In this document: piece after piece, positions 43,210-52,102 of the stretch
How positions within the stretch are numbered: position 1 is the first letter of the stretch
Layout of the letters: each line of letters starts with the position of its first letter
Source of the DNA: Cellulomonas marina
GTDB taxonomy: Bacteria > Actinomycetota > Actinomycetes > Actinomycetales > Cellulomonadaceae
Assembly: GCF_900111925.1 (NCBI RefSeq)
Contig: NZ_FOKA01000001.1
Coordinates: 248,001 to 312,000, forward strand
Direction: 5' to 3'
DNA length: 64,000 nt
Notes under the pieces: model-generated
Told to the model about the DNA's origin: nothing
Databases searched by the model: none
The model's input: only the letters and a program-made list of their open reading frames with translations
Position numbers and translations under genes: made by a program

Positions 43210-44103
43210 GTGCGCGGCGACGGGAACGACGGTGACGGGCGGGACGACCCCGCGGCGGGCCTCCGGGTCACGGAGGTCGGCACGGAGGGACCTCGGGTGG
43301 TCCTGCTGCACGGCCTGTTCGGGCGGGGGCGCAACTTCACGCAGGTCGCCAAGGCGCTGACGCCGGAGCTGCGGTCCGTCCTGGTCGACCTGCCCAACCA
43401 CGGCGCCTCCGCCTGGACGACGACCGTCGACTACCCCGTCGTGGCCGGTCTCGTCGCCGACCTGCTCGACGAGCGCTACGCCGCCGACGGGCCCGTGCAC
43501 CTCGTCGGGCACTCCATGGGCGGCAAGGTCGCCATGGTGCTCGCCCTGACGCGGCCGGACCTCGTCGAGCGGCTCGTCGTCGTCGACATCGCGCCGGCCG
43601 AGAGCAGCGGGGCGGGGGAGTTCGAGCACCTGCTGGCGAGCCTGGCCGCCCTGCCGCTCGAACGGGTCGTGCGGCGCTCGGACGCGGACGAGCTGCTGGC
43701 CCCCGCCGTGCCCGACGAGCGCGTGCGGCTGTTCCTCCTGCAGAACCTGCGGGCCACGGACGGAGGGTTCGCGTGGGAGCCGAACCTCGCGCTGCTGCGC
43801 CGGGAGCTGCCGACGATCGGTGGCTTCCCGGAGGTGCTGCGGCCCGACGGCTCCGCGGCGACCTTCGACGGGCCGGTGCTGTGGGTCGCGGGGGAGCGCT
43901 CGTCGTACGTGCGCCCGGAGCACGCGGCACCCATGCGCCGGCTCTTCCCGCGGACGCGGTCGGTCACCGTGCGCGGCGCCGGGCACTGGGTGCACTCCGA
44001 ACGGCCCGACGCCTTCGTCGACGTCCTGCGGGCGTTCCTGCTGCCTCGTGGCAGCGCACCGATGGTGGATGTGGAGCGGACGACGGGAATCGAACCCGCG
44101 TAG
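43210..44103 (+). CDS. alpha/beta hydrolase (YbfF-like esterase)
   Basis: The 297-residue protein has an alpha/beta hydrolase fold. VVLLHGLFGRGRNFTQVAKAL holds the oxyanion HG motif, LVDLPNHGAS follows, GHSMGGKVAM is the nucleophile elbow with catalytic Ser, and GAGHWVHSERPDAF gives the catalytic His. It is closest to the YbfF/EPHX-type acyl esterases. A charged 18-residue N-terminal tail precedes the domain. Its last ten codons and the TAG stop lie inside the oppositely oriented tRNA-Gly gene. A leaderless start is suggested by the -10-like hexamer 6 bases before GTG. Confidence 0.88.
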   Translation: MRGDGNDGDGRDDPAAGLRVTEVGTEGPRVVLLHGLFGRGRNFTQVAKALTPELRSVLVDLPNHGASAWTTTVDYPVVAGLVADLLDERYAADGPVHLVGHSMGGKVAMVLALTRPDLVERLVVVDIAPAESSGAGEFEHLLASLAALPLERVVRRSDADELLAPAVPDERVRLFLLQNLRATDGGFAWEPNLALLRRELPTIGGFPEVLRPDGSAATFDGPVLWVAGERSSYVRPEHAAPMRRLFPRTRSVTVRGAGHWVHSERPDAFVDVLRAFLLPRGSAPMVDVERTTGIEPA

Positions 44104-44145
44104 CCAGTTTGGAAGACTGGGGCTCTACCATTGAGCTACGTCCGC
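44072..44145 (-). tRNA. tRNA-Gly (anticodon TCC)
   Basis: A full cloverleaf is visible on the minus strand: acceptor stem GCGGACG/CGTCCGC, D-arm GCTCAATGGTAGAGC, anticodon arm CCAGTCTTCCAAACTGG with TCC, and TΨC arm GCGGGTTCGATTCCCGT. The 3' CCA is encoded (44072-44074). Its 3' half is overlapped on the other strand by the end of the alpha/beta hydrolase gene. Confidence 0.97.
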
Positions 44146-44237
44146 GCTGGTCAGGGGCGTGTGACGAGGGGCCCGCAGGGAGCCGCCCGAGCCGTGCCGC
44201 CCCGGATGCCGCGCCCAGGGTAGCCGCTCGCCGCCGC

Positions 44238-44243
44238 TAGGGT
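44238..44243 (+). promoter_or_regulatory. -10 element before the Ppx/GppA gene
   Basis: TAGGGT ends 7 bases before the GTG at 44251; no ribosome binding site. Confidence 0.5.
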
Positions 44244-44250
44244 CGCGCCC

Positions 44251-45198
44251 GTGACGGAGGACCTGCGGCTGGGCGTGCTCGACATCGGCTCCAACACCGT
44301 GCACATGGCGGTGGTGGACGCGCGGCACGGGGCACGGCCCAGCCCGGTCGGCTCCGCACGGCGCGTGGTCCGGCTCATGCGGTACCTCGACGGCGACGGC
44401 GGGCTCGTCGACGAGGGCGTGGCGCTCATCCTCGACGCGGTCGACGCCGGGCTCACCTTCGCCCGGGAGCACGGCGTGGACGAGGTGCTGGCGATGGCGA
44501 CCTCGGCGCTGCGCGAGGCGACGAACGGGCCCGAGGTGCTCGCGGCCGTGGAGGCGCGCGTCGGCGCCGCCGTGCAGGTGCTGTCCGGGCCCGACGAGGC
44601 CCGCCTGACCTTCCTCGCGGCGCGGCGCTGGCAGGGGTGGGCCGCCGGGCGCCTGCTGCTGCTGGACATCGGCGGCGGGTCGCTGGAGATCGCGTCGGGG
44701 ATCGACGAGGAGCCGGACGTCGCCCTGTCCCTGCCGCTGGGGGCGGGGCGGACCACGCGCGCCTTCCTGCCCGACGACCCGCCCTCGCCGGACGACCTCA
44801 AACGGTTGCGGGAGCACGTGCGCACGACGCTGGCCCCGGCCGTCGAGGCGCTCGCGGCCGTCCCGCGGCCGGACCACGTCGTCGCCACGTCCAAGACGTT
44901 CCGGTCGCTCGCGCGGCTGGCGGGGATGCAGGTCGACGTCGTCGGGCGGGACGAGCGGTGGCGCATGGGCCGTGCGCAGCTCGCCGACTGGGTGCCGCGC
45001 CTGGCGCGCCTGGCCCCCGAGGCGCGGGCCGAGCTGCCGGGCATCACCGCGGAGCGGGCGCCGCAGATCCTCGGCGGTGCGGTGGTGGCGGCCGAGACGA
45101 TGCGGGCGCTCGACGTCGACGGCGTCGAGATCTGCCCGTGGGCGCTGCGCGAGGGGGCGCTGCTGCGACGGCTGGACCGCATCGACGACCGGCGCTGA
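44251..45198 (+). CDS. Ppx/GppA family phosphatase
   Basis: The 315-residue protein has the ASKHA fold of exopolyphosphatases. LGVLDIGSNTVHMAVVDA is phosphate loop 1, MATSALREATN and LLLLDIGGGSLEIASG are the second loop with its invariant GGGS, and ATSKTFRSLARL and LPGITAERAPQILGGA follow. Mycobacterial relatives of this length (Rv0496/Rv1026) hydrolyse short polyphosphate or pppGpp, so it may affect the stringent response. It is expressed from its own promoter just after tRNA-Gly; tRNA-Pro follows 36 bases after the stop. Confidence 0.92.
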   Translation: MTEDLRLGVLDIGSNTVHMAVVDARHGARPSPVGSARRVVRLMRYLDGDGGLVDEGVALILDAVDAGLTFAREHGVDEVLAMATSALREATNGPEVLAAVEARVGAAVQVLSGPDEARLTFLAARRWQGWAAGRLLLLDIGGGSLEIASGIDEEPDVALSLPLGAGRTTRAFLPDDPPSPDDLKRLREHVRTTLAPAVEALAAVPRPDHVVATSKTFRSLARLAGMQVDVVGRDERWRMGRAQLADWVPRLARLAPEARAELPGITAERAPQILGGAVVAAETMRALDVDGVEICPWALREGALLRRLDRIDDRR

Positions 45199-45234
45199 CG
45201 CGGCCCGTGCGGGCGTCACTACACTCGCCCCGCA

Positions 45235-45308
45235 CGGGATGTGGCGCAGGTTGGTAGCGCGTCCGCTTTGGGAGCGGAAGGTCGTGGGTTCGAATCCCGC
45301 CATCCCGA
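45235..45308 (+). tRNA. tRNA-Pro (anticodon TGG)
   Basis: Cloverleaf with acceptor stem CGGGATG/CATCCCG, D-arm GCGCAGGTTGGTAGCGC, anticodon arm TCCGCTTTGGGAGCGGA with TGG and TΨC arm CGTGGGTTCGAATCCCGC. The discriminator is A at 45308 and CCA is not encoded. Confidence 0.97.
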
Positions 45309-45481
45309 CGACGAGGGCGCGCCGCCGGCCTCCGCGGCAGATGACGTGCCGGGTATGCGGTGGCAGGTCAGGTCCGTGACGAGCAGAGTGGGCGGGGAGC
45401 CGGTGCCGGCGGCACCGGTCACGGCCGCGGGGCTCGGGGGAGCGCGCGGCCGTCCAGAGCGAGACCCGGAGGTCCACACTG

Positions 45482-46693
45482 ATGAAGCTCGACTGGATGA
45501 AGCCCCTCGTCGGACGCAGCGGCCCGTTCGCGACCGTCCACCTCGACGCGACGCGCGCCGACACGCGCAGCGAGCGCGAGCTGCAGGACCGGTGGCAGGG
45601 GCTGCGGCGCGACCTCGTGCAGCAGGGCGCGGCCGAGGACGTGCTCGCGCACCTCGACGAGGTCGTCACCGAGCCGACGGGAGTCGGCGGCCCCCACGGC
45701 CGCGTGCTCGTCGCCACGGCCGAGGGCGTCGTCCTCGACCGCGTCCTGGCGGTGCCGCCGACCCGCGACGAGGCCTGCTGGGGTGCGGAGCCGGCGCTCC
45801 TCGGTGCGGCGCTGGCCACGGACGGCGAGGTGGCCCACCTGCTCGTCGCCGTGGACCGGTCGGGGGCCGACCTCACGTGGTCGCACGGCGTCACCCCGGG
45901 CGGCGCGCCCGACCGCACGGTCGAGGGCGGGCACGACGAGCTGCGCAAGGTCCCGACGGGCGGGTGGTCGCAGCGGCGGTTCCAGAGCCGCGCCGAGGAC
46001 TCGTGGGAGCGCAACGCGGCGGCCGTGGCGGCGGAGGTCGACCGCCTGGTCACCGAGCGGCGCCCCGAGGTCGTCGTGCTCACGGGTGACGTGCGGGCGG
46101 TGGCGCTCGTGCACGAGGCGCTGGGGGCGGCGGCGAAGGAGCTCGTCGTCGAGCTGTCCGGCGGGTCCCGGGCCGACGGGGTCAAGGAGGACGTGTTCGC
46201 CGACCGCGTGCGCGACGTCCTCACGGCCGTCCGCGCTCGGCGGCGCGAGGGCGTGCTCGACCGGTTCCGGGCGGAGCGGGGGCGGGCCGGTGCGGCCGTC
46301 ACGCAGCTCGGGGACGTCGTCGAGGCGCTGCGCCGAGCCCAGGTGTCGGAGCTCGTGCTCGACGAGCGCACCGCCCAGCCCGGGTCGCCGCTGGCCGACC
46401 GCACCCTGTGGGTGGGCATCGACCCGCTGCAGATCGGGCTGTCGAGGGCGGACCTCGACGCGCTCGGCGTGCCGGAGGCGGACCAGCACGAGCTGCGCGC
46501 CGACATCGCGCTGCTCGACGCGGCCGTCGGCACGGACAGCGGCGTCACCTTCGCGGACGCGGGGTCGGTCGACCTCGTGGACGGCATCGGCGCGCTCCTG
46601 CGCTACGAGGACGCGTCGACGCCCGACGAGTCCCTGCTGTCGATGGGAGGCGACACGCACCGCCAGGGCCGCCACCACGACGTGGCGCGCTGA
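45482..46693 (+). CDS. Vms1/Ankzf1-type peptidyl-tRNA hydrolase, Rv2629 family (bacterial eRF1-like)
   Basis: The 403-residue protein matches the baeRF/Rv2629 group, which shares the release-factor eRF1 and Vms1 fold. LRKVPTGGWSQRRFQSRAEDSWERNAA near residues 154-180 contains G160, Q164 and Q168 in the place of the catalytic Gly/Gln loop, and AEVDRLVTERRPEVVVLTGDVRAV and a C-terminal ERF3-like domain follow. Relatives cut stalled peptidyl-tRNA during ribosome rescue. GGAGG lies 7 bases before the ATG. It is placed between tRNA-Pro and trigger factor, within a protein-quality-control neighbourhood. Confidence 0.85.
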   Translation: MKLDWMKPLVGRSGPFATVHLDATRADTRSERELQDRWQGLRRDLVQQGAAEDVLAHLDEVVTEPTGVGGPHGRVLVATAEGVVLDRVLAVPPTRDEACWGAEPALLGAALATDGEVAHLLVAVDRSGADLTWSHGVTPGGAPDRTVEGGHDELRKVPTGGWSQRRFQSRAEDSWERNAAAVAAEVDRLVTERRPEVVVLTGDVRAVALVHEALGAAAKELVVELSGGSRADGVKEDVFADRVRDVLTAVRARRREGVLDRFRAERGRAGAAVTQLGDVVEALRRAQVSELVLDERTAQPGSPLADRTLWVGIDPLQIGLSRADLDALGVPEADQHELRADIALLDAAVGTDSGVTFADAGSVDLVDGIGALLRYEDASTPDESLLSMGGDTHRQGRHHDVAR

Positions 46694-46795
46694 GCCGGGC
46701 CCCCTGTCCGACCGCCCGGGTCGGAGCACGCTGATCGGGGCGGGCGGGTCCTGACGTACCATCGAGGGTCGCGCGCGCGGCGAGCGCACCCCTGC

Positions 46796-46821
46796 CCGGC
46801 CCCCGGCCGCGCGGGGGCCGG
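46796..46821 (+). promoter_or_regulatory. hairpin in the trigger factor leader
   Basis: Perfect 9-bp stem CCGGCCCCC/GGGGGCCGG with 8-base loop, 70-95 bases upstream of the tig start, downstream of a TACCAT -10-like element at 46757-46762. It may end upstream transcripts or shape the leader. Confidence 0.35.
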
Positions 46822-46889
46822 CGCAGGCCGCCGCGGCACCTGTACCCGTCAGGACCCGTCCGCACCACCCCGATCATGGGAGAGCATCA

Positions 46890-48410
46890 GTGAAGAGCGC
46901 CGTCGAGACCCTGGAGCCCACCAAGGTCAAGCTGACCGTCGAGGTGACGTACGACGAGCTGCGTCCGAGCATCACGCACGCGTACGAGCACATCGCCCAG
47001 CAGGTCACGGTGCCCGGCTTCCGCAAGGGCAAGGTCCCGCCGCGCATCATCGACCAGCGCGTGGGCCGCCCGGCCGTCATCGAGCACGCCGTCAACGAGG
47101 GCCTCGGCGGCTTCTACGCGGAGGCCGTCCGCGAGAACAAGCTGCGCCCGCTCGGCCAGCCCGAGGTGAACGTCACGAAGGTCCCCGGCCTCGTCAAGGG
47201 CGAGGAGGAGGGCCAGCTCGAGTTCACCGCCGAGGTCGAGGTGCGCCCGACGATCGAGCTGCCGGCCCTGGACGGCCTGGCGCTGACCGTCGACAGCCCC
47301 GAGGTGGCCGACGAGGACGTAACCGGCCGCCTCGACGCGCTGCGCGAGCGCTTCGGCACGCTCGTCGGCGTCGACCGCCCGGCGCAGGACACGGACTACG
47401 TCGTCCTCGACCTCAAGGCCGTCATCGGCGAGGAGACGGTCGACGAGGTCTCCGGCGTCTCCTACCAGGTCGGCTCGGGCAACATGCTCGCCGGCCTCGA
47501 CGAGGCCCTCACCGGCCTGTCGGCGGGCGAGACGACGACCTTCGTCTCCGCCCTCGTCGGCGGCGAGCGCGCGGGCGAGGAGGCGACGGTCACCGTCACC
47601 GCCCAGCAGGTCAAGGAGCGCCAGCTCCCCGAGGCGGACGACGAGTTCGCCCAGCTCGCGAGCGAGTTCGACACGCTGGAGGAGCTGCGCGCCGACCTGC
47701 GCGAGCAGGTCGCCCGCACGAAGTCCTCCAACCAGGCCGTCCAGGCGCGCGACCGTCTCCTCGAGGCGCTCGTCGCCGGCGTCGAGGTCCCCGTCCCGGC
47801 GGGCGTCGTCGAGGCCGAGGTGCACCGCCACCTCGAGTCGGAGAACCGCCTCGCCGACGACGAGCACCGTGCCGAGGTGACGGAGCAGGCCACGACGGCC
47901 CTGCGCAACCAGATCCTCCTGGACACCCTGGCCGAGCAGCTCGCGGTGAAGGTCAGCCAGCCGGAGCTCGTCGACTACCTGGTCGCCGCCTCCCGCCAGT
48001 ACGGCATGGACCCCAACACCTTCATCAAGACCGTCGACGAGCAGGGCCAGGTCCCGGCCATGGTCGCCGAGGTCGCGCGCTCCAAGGCGCTCGCCGTCGC
48101 CCTGCGCCGCGTCACCATCACCGACGAGGCCGGTGCCGCCGTCGACCTGTCCGAGTTCATCGGCACGGACGAGGAGGACGCCGCCGAGGACGCCGCGCAG
48201 TCGGAGGAGGCCCTCGAGCAGGACGGCACGGCGACGGAGGTCGAGGCGGAGGTCGACGCCGTGGTCGTCGAGGCCGAGCCCGCCGACGCGCCGGCTGACG
48301 AGGCGCCCGCCGAGGAGGCGCCCGTCGCCGAGGAGGCCACGCCCGCGCCGAAGAAGAAGGCCACGCGCAAGAAGGCCGTCACCCAGGAGGCCCCGGCCGC
48401 CGAGGCCTGA
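46890..48410 (+). CDS. tig: trigger factor
   Basis: The 506-residue ribosome-bound chaperone and prolyl isomerase. The ribosome-binding domain has GFRKGKVP, the signature that docks on L23, at residues 45-52. A PPIase domain with DYVVLDLKAVIGEETVDE follows at about 165-245, then the helical C-terminal chaperone arms. The last 85 residues are an acidic Ala/Glu/Asp-rich tail that ends in basic KKKATRKKA, longer than in most trigger factors. GGGAGAG precedes the GTG start by 7 bases. A strong terminator follows, so it is transcribed separately from clpP1P2. Confidence 0.97.
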   Translation: MKSAVETLEPTKVKLTVEVTYDELRPSITHAYEHIAQQVTVPGFRKGKVPPRIIDQRVGRPAVIEHAVNEGLGGFYAEAVRENKLRPLGQPEVNVTKVPGLVKGEEEGQLEFTAEVEVRPTIELPALDGLALTVDSPEVADEDVTGRLDALRERFGTLVGVDRPAQDTDYVVLDLKAVIGEETVDEVSGVSYQVGSGNMLAGLDEALTGLSAGETTTFVSALVGGERAGEEATVTVTAQQVKERQLPEADDEFAQLASEFDTLEELRADLREQVARTKSSNQAVQARDRLLEALVAGVEVPVPAGVVEAEVHRHLESENRLADDEHRAEVTEQATTALRNQILLDTLAEQLAVKVSQPELVDYLVAASRQYGMDPNTFIKTVDEQGQVPAMVAEVARSKALAVALRRVTITDEAGAAVDLSEFIGTDEEDAAEDAAQSEEALEQDGTATEVEAEVDAVVVEAEPADAPADEAPAEEAPVAEEATPAPKKKATRKKAVTQEAPAAEA

Positions 48411-48427
48411 GCCGTCCGCACGCCCGT

Positions 48428-48464
48428 CCGGAGGGGGTCCCGCACGTCGCGGGGCCCCCTCCGG
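48428..48464 (+). terminator. rho-independent-like terminator of tig
   Basis: A 16-bp stem (one G-U pair) CCGGAGGGGGTCCCGC with GCGGGGCCCCCTCCGG and a 5-base ACGTC loop, 18 bases after the tig stop. Confidence 0.9.
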
Positions 48465-48517
48465 CGTCCCCGCGGGATCTCCGCGGCGTCCTCGAGGAGT
48501 CGCGGGCGGGCAGGGTG

Positions 48518-48528
48518 CGCCGACAGCG
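48518..48528. promoter_or_regulatory. ClgR box upstream of clpP1P2
   Basis: CGCCGACAGCG fits the actinobacterial ClgR core CGCYNANRGCG at every fixed position. It is centred about 50 bases upstream of the putative -10 at 48571, where an activator would bind. ClgR is known to activate clpP1P2 in Corynebacterium and Streptomyces. Confidence 0.6.
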
Positions 48529-48570
48529 AAACCGGGTACCGCGGGCGCGGGGCGTGTCGTTGTCGGGCAC

Positions 48571-48576
48571 TAGGGT
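48571..48576 (+). promoter_or_regulatory. -10 element of the clpP1P2 promoter
   Basis: TAGGGT about 78 bases before the clpP1 start with no good -35, as expected of an activator-dependent promoter. Confidence 0.4.
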
Positions 48577-48653
48577 CACTGGCGAAGGTCAGGCCCGGCG
48601 GCGTCCCCGCCGCCGGTGACGGCCCTGGCAGCAGCGACACGAGGGAGCTTCAC

Positions 48654-49316
48654 GTGAACGAGCGAGGCGTGGACGAGCGGGCCCTGGCGGGCCGGGACGC
48701 CACCGGCGGGCTGCCGGCGGTGGCCCGTGCCGACGGGGCCACGCTGGGCCTCAACGACAGCATCTACAACCGGCTGCTGCGCGAGCGCATCGTGTGGCTC
48801 GGCTCCGAGGTCCGCGACGAGAACGCGAACGCCATCTGCGCGCAGCTGATGCTCCTCGCGGCCGAGGACCCGACGAAGGACATCTGGCTGTACATCAACT
48901 CCCCGGGCGGCTCCATCACCGCGGGGATGGCCATCTACGACACGATGCAGTACATCAAGCCGGACGTGGCGACGATCGCCATGGGCATGGCCGCCTCCAT
49001 GGGGCAGTTCCTGCTCTCCTCGGGCGCGAAGGGCAAGCGGTACGCGCTGCCCCACGCCCGCGTGATGATGCACCAGCCCTCGGGCGGCATCGGCGGCACG
49101 GCCACCGACGTGCGCATCAACGCCCAGCTCATCCTGCACATGAAGAACGTGCTGGCGGAGCTGACGGCGCAGCAGACGGGCAAGTCCGTCGACGACATCA
49201 ACCGGGACGCCGACCGGGACCGCTGGTTCACGGCCGACGAGGCCCTCGAGTACGGGTTCATCGACCACGTGGTGGCCAGCTCCGGCTCGGTCACCGGTGG
49301 CGGCGGGACCGACTGA
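48654..49316 (+). CDS. clpP1: ATP-dependent Clp protease proteolytic subunit ClpP1
   Basis: The 220-residue serine peptidase has [22 protein letters not shown], the nucleophile Ser in [12 protein letters not shown], the catalytic His in [11 protein letters not shown] and Asp in [10 protein letters not shown]. It forms a mixed ring with ClpP2 and degrades proteins fed by ClpX or ClpC1. GAGGGAG lies about 7 bases before the GTG start. The first 25 residues are a propeptide-like extension. It is separated from clpP2 by 46 bases and shares its promoter, with a ClgR box upstream. Confidence 0.97.
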   Translation: MNERGVDERALAGRDATGGLPAVARADGATLGLNDSIYNRLLRERIVWLGSEVRDENANAICAQLMLLAAEDPTKDIWLYINSPGGSITAGMAIYDTMQYIKPDVATIAMGMAASMGQFLLSSGAKGKRYALPHARVMMHQPSGGIGGTATDVRINAQLILHMKNVLAELTAQQTGKSVDDINRDADRDRWFTADEALEYGFIDHVVASSGSVTGGGGTD

Positions 49317-49362
49317 CCGCCCCCGCCCCGGACCCCCTGACGGACCTCTCGAGGAGACACCT

Positions 49363-50076
49363 GTGAGCGACGAGTACCAGTTCATGGCGCGGGCGGGCCG
49401 GCTGGCCGGCAGCCCCGGCCGCTTCGGCGGCAGCGCCCCGGCGAGCCCCGCGGGCCGCTACGTCCTGCCCCAGTTCGAGGAGCGCACGGCCTACGGCTAC
49501 AAGCGGCAGGACCCGTACACCAAGCTGTTCGAGGACCGCATCATCTTCCTCGGCGTGCAGGTGGACGACGCCTCCGCCGACGACGTGATGGCGCAGCTGC
49601 TGGTGCTGGAGAGCAGCGAGCCCGACCGCGACATCACGCTCTACATCAACTCGCCCGGCGGCTCCTTCACGGCGCTGACGGCGATCTACGACACGATGCA
49701 GTACATCAAGTCGCCGGTCTCCACGGTCTGCCTCGGGCAGGCCGCGTCGGCCGCGGCGGTGCTGCTGTCCGCGGGCTCGCCCGGCAAGCGCCTGGCGCTG
49801 CCGAACGCGCGGGTGCTCATCCACCAGCCCGCCATGGAGGGCGGCGGCTACGCCCAGGCCTCCGACATCGAGATCCACGCGAACGAGCTCATCCGCATGC
49901 GCGAGTGGCTCGAGGAGACGCTGGCCCACCACACGGGCCGCGACGTCGAGCTGGTCCGCCAGGACATCGAGCGCGACAAGATCCTCACGGCCGCGCAGGC
50001 CAAGGAGTACGGCATCGTCGACCAGGTGCTCGAGAGCCGGAAGGGCGCCCGCCCGACCGTCGTGCAGCCGGTCTGA
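49363..50076 (+). CDS. clpP2: ATP-dependent Clp protease proteolytic subunit ClpP2
   Basis: The 237-residue partner of ClpP1. [22 protein letters not shown], Ser in [16 protein letters not shown], His in [13 protein letters not shown] and Asp in [13 protein letters not shown] give the active site. The segment [16 protein letters not shown] is the ClpP2 hallmark, and the extended N-terminus is processed in known ClpP2 proteins. GAGGAG lies 7 bases before the GTG at 49363. A terminator closes the clpP1P2 unit 12 bases after the stop, before the separate clpX promoter. Confidence 0.97.
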   Translation: MSDEYQFMARAGRLAGSPGRFGGSAPASPAGRYVLPQFEERTAYGYKRQDPYTKLFEDRIIFLGVQVDDASADDVMAQLLVLESSEPDRDITLYINSPGGSFTALTAIYDTMQYIKSPVSTVCLGQAASAAAVLLSAGSPGKRLALPNARVLIHQPAMEGGGYAQASDIEIHANELIRMREWLEETLAHHTGRDVELVRQDIERDKILTAAQAKEYGIVDQVLESRKGARPTVVQPV

Positions 50077-50087
50077 CGTCGGACGGG

Positions 50088-50124
50088 CCACGGGCCCGGC
50101 GGGTACCTCCCGCCGGGCCCGTGG
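50088..50124 (+). terminator. terminator between clpP2 and clpX
   Basis: Perfect 16-bp stem CCACGGGCCCGGCGGG with its complement and 5-base TACCT loop, 12 bases after the clpP2 stop. Confidence 0.9.
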
Positions 50125-50173
50125 TGTCCTCGCCGCACCGGTGCGGGGCGTGCGCACGACCCGCGCGGCGCGG

Positions 50174-50202
50174 CTGACACGGCCCCCGCCGTGGTGTGGA
50201 AT
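50174..50202 (+). promoter_or_regulatory. clpX promoter
   Basis: CTGACA and TGGAAT with 17-base spacing, the best sigma-A-like match in the window, downstream of the clpP2 terminator and 185 bases before clpX. The rest of the 310-base clpP2-clpX gap holds no other feature. Confidence 0.55.
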
Positions 50203-50386
50203 GGGGGAGCAGGACGGTGACGGACCGGCGGGTCGGTCATCGGTGGCGTCGGACGGCCGATACGGTCCACCGGCACGGTTCCGCGGCGGCACCGCCGTCG
50301 CGGCCAGCACGACCCGGCCGGCGCCGGGGGCACGACGGCACGGCCGGACCCGCGGACGCGGGACCCGACGGAGGAGGGAGACGCAC

Positions 50387-51670
50387 GTGGCTCGGATGGG
50401 GGACGGCGCTGACCTGCTCAAGTGCTCCTTCTGCGGCAAGTCGCAGAAGCAGGTCAAGAAGCTCATCGCGGGGCCGGGCGTCTACATCTGCGACGAGTGC
50501 ATCGAGCTGTGCAACGAGATCATCGAGGAGGAGCTCGCGGAGGCGACGGAGGTCGGCCTCGTCGAGCTGCCGAAGCCGAAGGAGATCTTCGAGTTCCTCG
50601 AGCAGTACATCATCGGCCAGGAGCAGGCCAAGCGGGCCCTGGCGGTGGCGGTGTACAACCACTACAAGCGCGTGCAGGCGGGGGAGACCCCGCGCAGCCC
50701 GGGTGGCGAGGACCGCATCGAGATCGCGAAGTCCAACATCCTGCTCGTCGGGCCGACGGGCACGGGCAAGACGTACCTGGCGCAGACGCTGGCCAAGATG
50801 CTCAACGTCCCGTTCGCGATCGCGGACGCCACGGCCCTCACGGAGGCGGGCTACGTCGGCGAGGACGTGGAGAACATCCTCCTCAAGCTCATCCAGGCCG
50901 CCGACTTCGACGTGAAGAAGGCCGAGCAGGGCATCATCTACATCGACGAGATCGACAAGATCGCCCGCAAGAGCGAGAACCCGTCGATCACGCGCGACGT
51001 CTCCGGCGAGGGCGTGCAGCAGGCGCTGCTGAAGATCATCGAGGGCACGACCGCGTCGGTGCCGCCGCAGGGCGGGCGCAAGCACCCCCACCAGGAGTTC
51101 ATCCAGATCGACACGACGAACGTCCTGTTCATCGTGGCGGGGGCGTTCGCCGGCCTCGACGACATCGTCGCGGCCCGGGCGCGCAAGCGGGTCGTCGGTT
51201 TCGGCGCGCCGCTCGTCGAGGCGCACGGCGACGGGGACCTGCTCGGTGAGGTGCGCCCCGAGGACCTGCAGAAGTTCGGTCTCATCCCCGAGTTCATCGG
51301 GCGCCTGCCGGTGGTGGCCTCCGTGAACCGGCTGGACCAGCACGCGCTCGTGCGCATCCTCACGGAGCCGCGCAACGCCCTCGTCAAGCAGTACCAGCGC
51401 ATGTTCGAGATCGACGGCGTCGAGCTGGAGTTCACGGAGGACGCGGTCGAGGCGATCGCGGACCAGGCGCTGCTGCGCGGGACCGGGGCGCGCGGTCTGC
51501 GGGCCATCATGGAGGAGGTCCTCCAGCAGGTCATGTTCGAGGTGCCGAGCCGCGACGACGTCGCCCGCGTGGTCGTCAACCGCGAGGTCGTCCTCGAGAA
51601 CGTCTACCCGACGCTGGTCCCGCGCGACACCCCGCGGGAGAAGCGCACCCCGCGCGAGAAGTCGGCCTGA
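50387..51670 (+). CDS. clpX: ATP-dependent Clp protease ATP-binding subunit ClpX
   Basis: The 427-residue AAA+ unfoldase recognises tagged proteins and feeds them to ClpP. The N-terminal zinc domain has [10 protein letters not shown] and [10 protein letters not shown]. Walker A is GPTGTGKT, Walker [12 protein letters not shown], pore loop GYVGEDVE and the ClpP-contact IGF-type loop is in the usual place. [14 protein letters not shown] is the sensor 2 helix. GGAGGAGGGAG precedes the GTG start. It has its own promoter, so ClpX level can be set apart from ClpP1P2. Chorismate mutase follows 5 bases after the stop. Confidence 0.97.
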   Translation: MARMGDGADLLKCSFCGKSQKQVKKLIAGPGVYICDECIELCNEIIEEELAEATEVGLVELPKPKEIFEFLEQYIIGQEQAKRALAVAVYNHYKRVQAGETPRSPGGEDRIEIAKSNILLVGPTGTGKTYLAQTLAKMLNVPFAIADATALTEAGYVGEDVENILLKLIQAADFDVKKAEQGIIYIDEIDKIARKSENPSITRDVSGEGVQQALLKIIEGTTASVPPQGGRKHPHQEFIQIDTTNVLFIVAGAFAGLDDIVAARARKRVVGFGAPLVEAHGDGDLLGEVRPEDLQKFGLIPEFIGRLPVVASVNRLDQHALVRILTEPRNALVKQYQRMFEIDGVELEFTEDAVEAIADQALLRGTGARGLRAIMEEVLQQVMFEVPSRDDVARVVVNREVVLENVYPTLVPRDTPREKRTPREKSA

Positions 51671-51675
51671 CCGGC

Positions 51676-52008
51676 GTGACGGTGCCGGACGCCGCCCCGC
51701 CGGAGCTCGCGCGGCTGCGGCACAGCATCGACAACATCGACGCCGCGCTCGTGCACCTGCTGGCCGAGCGCTTCAAGGCGACGCAGCAGGTCGGCCGGCT
51801 CAAGGCGGAGCGGGGGCTGCCCCCGGCCGACCCGGAGCGCGAGCGCCGGCAGGTCGCGCGGCTGCGGGCGCTGGCCGTCGACGCCGATCTCGACCCGGTC
51901 TTCGCGGAGAAGTTCCTCGCGTTCATCGTCGAGGAGGTCATCCGCCACCACGAGGCCATCGCGCAGGACAGCTCCGCGGGTGGGCCGGTGGTGGCGGCGG
52001 CGCCGTGA
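51676..52008 (+). CDS. chorismate mutase, AroQ type
   Basis: The 110-residue all-alpha protein matches AroQ chorismate mutases: ELARLRHSIDNIDAALVHLLAERFKATQQVGRLKAERGLPPADPERE gives the helix 1 Arg, the Asp-Asn-Ile-Asp motif, and the Lys and Arg that hold chorismate; VFAEKFLAFIVEEVIRHHEAIAQ is helix 3. It converts chorismate to prephenate for Phe and Tyr. It lacks a signal peptide, so it is the cytoplasmic type. The GTG start is 5 bases after clpX, so it is probably read from the clpX promoter. Confidence 0.9.
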   Translation: MTVPDAAPPELARLRHSIDNIDAALVHLLAERFKATQQVGRLKAERGLPPADPERERRQVARLRALAVDADLDPVFAEKFLAFIVEEVIRHHEAIAQDSSAGGPVVAAAP

Positions 52009-52102
52009 GCGGCGAGGCCGGGTACGGCGCCGGGAGCGGCGCGACGGGCGTCGACGGTCGCGGCGGGACGGACGACAGGACCGATGCCCGGACCGGTGAC
52101 AG

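Noticed and set aside
44072..45308. Integrative element attachment at tRNA-Gly or tRNA-Pro
   Set aside because: No integrase, no duplicated tRNA 3' end and only conserved housekeeping genes on both sides.
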